From Acidobacteriota bacterium (GTDB lineage Bacteria > Acidobacteriota > Thermoanaerobaculia > Multivoradales > UBA5704): a DNA stretch of 7,873 nt. A program made the position numbers and the translations under genes. Of this stretch, positions 6,393-7,873 are shown in pieces; positions within the stretch are counted from its first letter, which is position 1; each line of letters begins with the position of its first letter. The notes beneath the pieces are model-generated. The model was not told the DNA's origin, ran no database searches, and saw only the letters and a program-made list of their open reading frames with translations. Location of the stretch: contig QHVW01000853.1 of assembly GCA_003223675.1 (NCBI GenBank), positions 1 to 7,873 on the forward strand, read 5' to 3'.

Positions 6393-6435
6393 GCGTTTCG
6401 TAGGGGCGGCCCTGCGTGGCCGCCCCTACGAACGC
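6393..6435. repeat. Palindromic hairpin element between MCP2 gene and cheW
   Basis: A perfect 15-bp stem (6397-6411 pairs with 6418-6432; core cgtaggggcggcc / ggccgcccctacg) closes a 6-nt loop ctgcgt. With one bulged T at 6396 it extends three more pairs (6393-6395 with 6433-6435). No T-tract follows on either strand, so it is not a standard intrinsic terminator, although it could slow polymerase or protect mRNA ends. Its sequence resembles, from memory, gtaggggcg...cgcccctac dispersed palindromes in many bacterial genomes, so REP/MITE-like is the favoured reading. It fills most of the only other sizeable gap besides 1526-1742. Confidence 0.8.
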
Positions 6436-6461
6436 CCTCGCAGATGCGGAATGACGATACA

Positions 6462-7873
6462 TCAGATCCGCGTCCAGCCGGTCACGTTGATGTCGATCCC
6501 CAGCACGGCCGCGATCGAGCCGTCGCCGTTGCGCAGGGGGGTGCAGACGGTGAAGCAGGCCTCGGAATTCTGCATCGATTCATAGGGCGGGATCAGCGTC
6601 GTCCGCCAGTGCCGCGCCACCGCCTTGAACCAGGGGCGCTGGCGCACGTCGGTCTCCCGCACCTTGGCGGCCAGCGAGCGCTGGCGCTCGTCGAGCAGGT
6701 CGCGGTTGAACGACAGCGCCAGGGTGCCGCCGTCGAGGCCCATCAGATAACCGAGCTCGACGAAGGGCGCGTTGCGCACCAGCTCGTCGAGCGTCTTCTC
6801 CTTGTCGGGGAGGGAGGGCAGCGGCTCGATCTGGCGCGCCCAGCCCTCCACCAGATGCTTGAGCGAGCGGGGGGATTCGAGGTGGAACGACTGCGCCAGG
6901 AGCTGGATCTCCAGGCCGAGCTGGTTCAGCCGGTCCGCCGTGCTCGACAGGTTCTTGAGGCCGCCGGTCATCCGCTGCACCACCAGGCTGACCTCGCGCA
7001 GGGTCATCACCACCTCGTCCGAGGCGGCGTTCTGCTGCTGGGTGGCCATCGAGATCTGTTGCGCCACGCGGGAGGTATCCCCCGAGGCGCCGCGCAGCTC
7101 CTCGATGGCGGAGGACGCGGCGCGCGAGCGCTCCAGCACGCGGATCGCCTCCTTGCTCCCCTCCTCCGTGGCCACGATGGTGGCGCGGATCGAGCTGGCG
7201 AACTCGTCCAGCAGGTTGCGCACCGACTCGACCGACTCCTGGGAGCGCTGGGCGAGGTGGCGCACCTCCTCGGCCACCACCGCGAAACGCCGGCCGTCCG
7301 CTCCGGCCGCCGCCGCCTCGATGGCCGCGTTGAGCGACAGGATGTGCGTCTCCTGGGCGATCTCGGTGATCAGGTCGAGCACCCGGTAGATCTCCTTCGA
7401 GCGGGTGCCGAGGGCGTCGGCGCGGCTGGCGATGGCGGAGATCCGCTTCTGCACCTCCTCGACCCCAAAGACCGCTTCGAGCACGGCGGCCGATCCCGCC
7501 TCGCCGCTCGCCTCGGCGCGCGCCGCCAGCTCCGCCTGGCGGCTGGCGTTCTCGGCGATCTGCGACGCCGTGCGGGCCAATTCCTCCATCGCCGCCGTGA
7601 TCTCCACCACCGAGGCCGCCTGCTGCGACGAGCCCGAAGCCAGCTCGGAGGCGATCTCGTTCACCGCGTCGGCGGCCGAGGCGACCTCGATCGAGCTGTC
7701 CTGGATCTGCTGCGCGAGCTGCGACAGCGCCTCGCTGGCCGCCTCCGAGATCTGCGCCAGCCGCTCGGGGAGGTCCTTCGTGTGCTCGATCGAGCGCACC
7801 AGATCCCCGGCGCCGAGCTGCTCGAAGGCGGCGATCAGCTCCCGTTCGAGCCCCGACCAGCGGTTATCCCCCT
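6462..7873 (-). CDS. Methyl-accepting chemotaxis protein with C-terminal Cache/PAS-like domain (MCP2), N-terminus outside window
   Basis: The reading frame is open to the right edge: 24 codons precede the GTG at 7799, including LIAAFEQLGAGDL, which matches the corresponding MCP1 stretch RALDRLRAGDL. So 7799 is not the true start and at least a membrane/HAMP-like N-terminus is missing. About 469 residues are visible. The signalling coiled coil (genomic ~7712-6900) closely matches MCP1 and has tip sequence LSLNAAIEAAAAGADGRRF then VVAEEVRHLAQRS. The linker motif AQSFHLESPRSLKH follows, then a C-terminal Cache-like domain (~6797-6465) with RPWFKAVARHW, IPPYESM, FTVCTPLRNGDG and AVLGIDINV. It ends GWTRI, parallel to SWTKI in MCP1. 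The C-terminal sensors are more different from each other than the signalling domains, so the two receptors probably sense different cues but share one CheA (inference). Confidence 0.93.
   Translation of the reverse strand, partial: GDNRWSGLERELIAAFEQLGAGDLVRSIEHTKDLPERLAQISEAASEALSQLAQQIQDSSIEVASAADAVNEIASELASGSSQQAASVVEITAAMEELARTASQIAENASRQAELAARAEASGEAGSAAVLEAVFGVEEVQKRISAIASRADALGTRSKEIYRVLDLITEIAQETHILSLNAAIEAAAAGADGRRFAVVAEEVRHLAQRSQESVESVRNLLDEFASSIRATIVATEEGSKEAIRVLERSRAASSAIEELRGASGDTSRVAQQISMATQQQNAASDEVVMTLREVSLVVQRMTGGLKNLSSTADRLNQLGLEIQLLAQSFHLESPRSLKHLVEGWARQIEPLPSLPDKEKTLDELVRNAPFVELGYLMGLDGGTLALSFNRDLLDERQRSLAAKVRETDVRQRPWFKAVARHWRTTLIPPYESMQNSEACFTVCTPLRNGDGSIAAVLGIDINVTGWTRI

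Noticed and set aside
6393..6435. Rho-independent terminator
   Set aside because: The stem is strong but no T-run follows on either strand; kept as a palindromic repeat.
7797..7799. GTG at 7799 as start of MCP2
   Set aside because: The frame stays open upstream to the window edge and the upstream residues align with MCP1, so this is an internal valine.

Overview
The window is a very GC-rich stretch of bacterial DNA. Seven genes all lie on the minus strand and together form a chemosensory (che-type) signalling cluster. Base composition, tight gene packing with 4-nt start/stop overlaps, GTG/TTG starts and GC-rich palindromic repeats suggest a high-GC Gram-negative-type lineage. Acidobacteriota or Myxococcota-like bacteria are my weak guesses; nothing in the window proves the phylum.

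In transcription order (right to left): a methyl-accepting chemotaxis protein (MCP2, 7873-6462, N-terminus outside the window); a 93-bp gap holding a strong palindrome (6393-6435); a CheW adaptor (6368-5928); a small 121-residue protein that looks like a divergent or half-size CheW (5924-5559); a second, complete MCP (MCP1, 5562-3934); a hybrid CheA histidine kinase with a fused C-terminal receiver (3920-1743); a 217-bp gap holding two facing hairpins inside about 50-bp inverted arms (1571-1706); CheB methylesterase (1525-485); and a receiver-domain protein that runs off the left edge (488-1). CheW to CheA is closely packed (3-nt gap, 4-nt overlap, 13-nt gap), and CheB and the last gene share a GTGA overlap. 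This looks like one or two operons, with the repeat element at the only internal break besides the one after MCP2.

Inferred working: the MCPs form arrays with CheW (and perhaps the 121-aa protein) and control CheA autophosphorylation. CheA can pass phosphate to its own receiver, to CheB (adaptation by demethylation) and to the terminal receiver protein, a candidate output. There is no stand-alone CheY, CheR or CheD in the window. The CheA-REC fusion and lack of a P2 domain resemble Frz, Tfp/Chp or 'alternative cellular function' systems more than classical flagellar chemotaxis.

The most unusual feature is the receptor design. MCP1 has two membrane helices joined by a loop of only about 8 residues, so it has no periplasmic sensor. 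Both MCPs instead carry a Cache/PAS-like domain at the extreme C-terminus, after the signalling hairpin, where it should be cytoplasmic. Long open frames on the plus strand are antisense shadows of these genes in GC-rich DNA.
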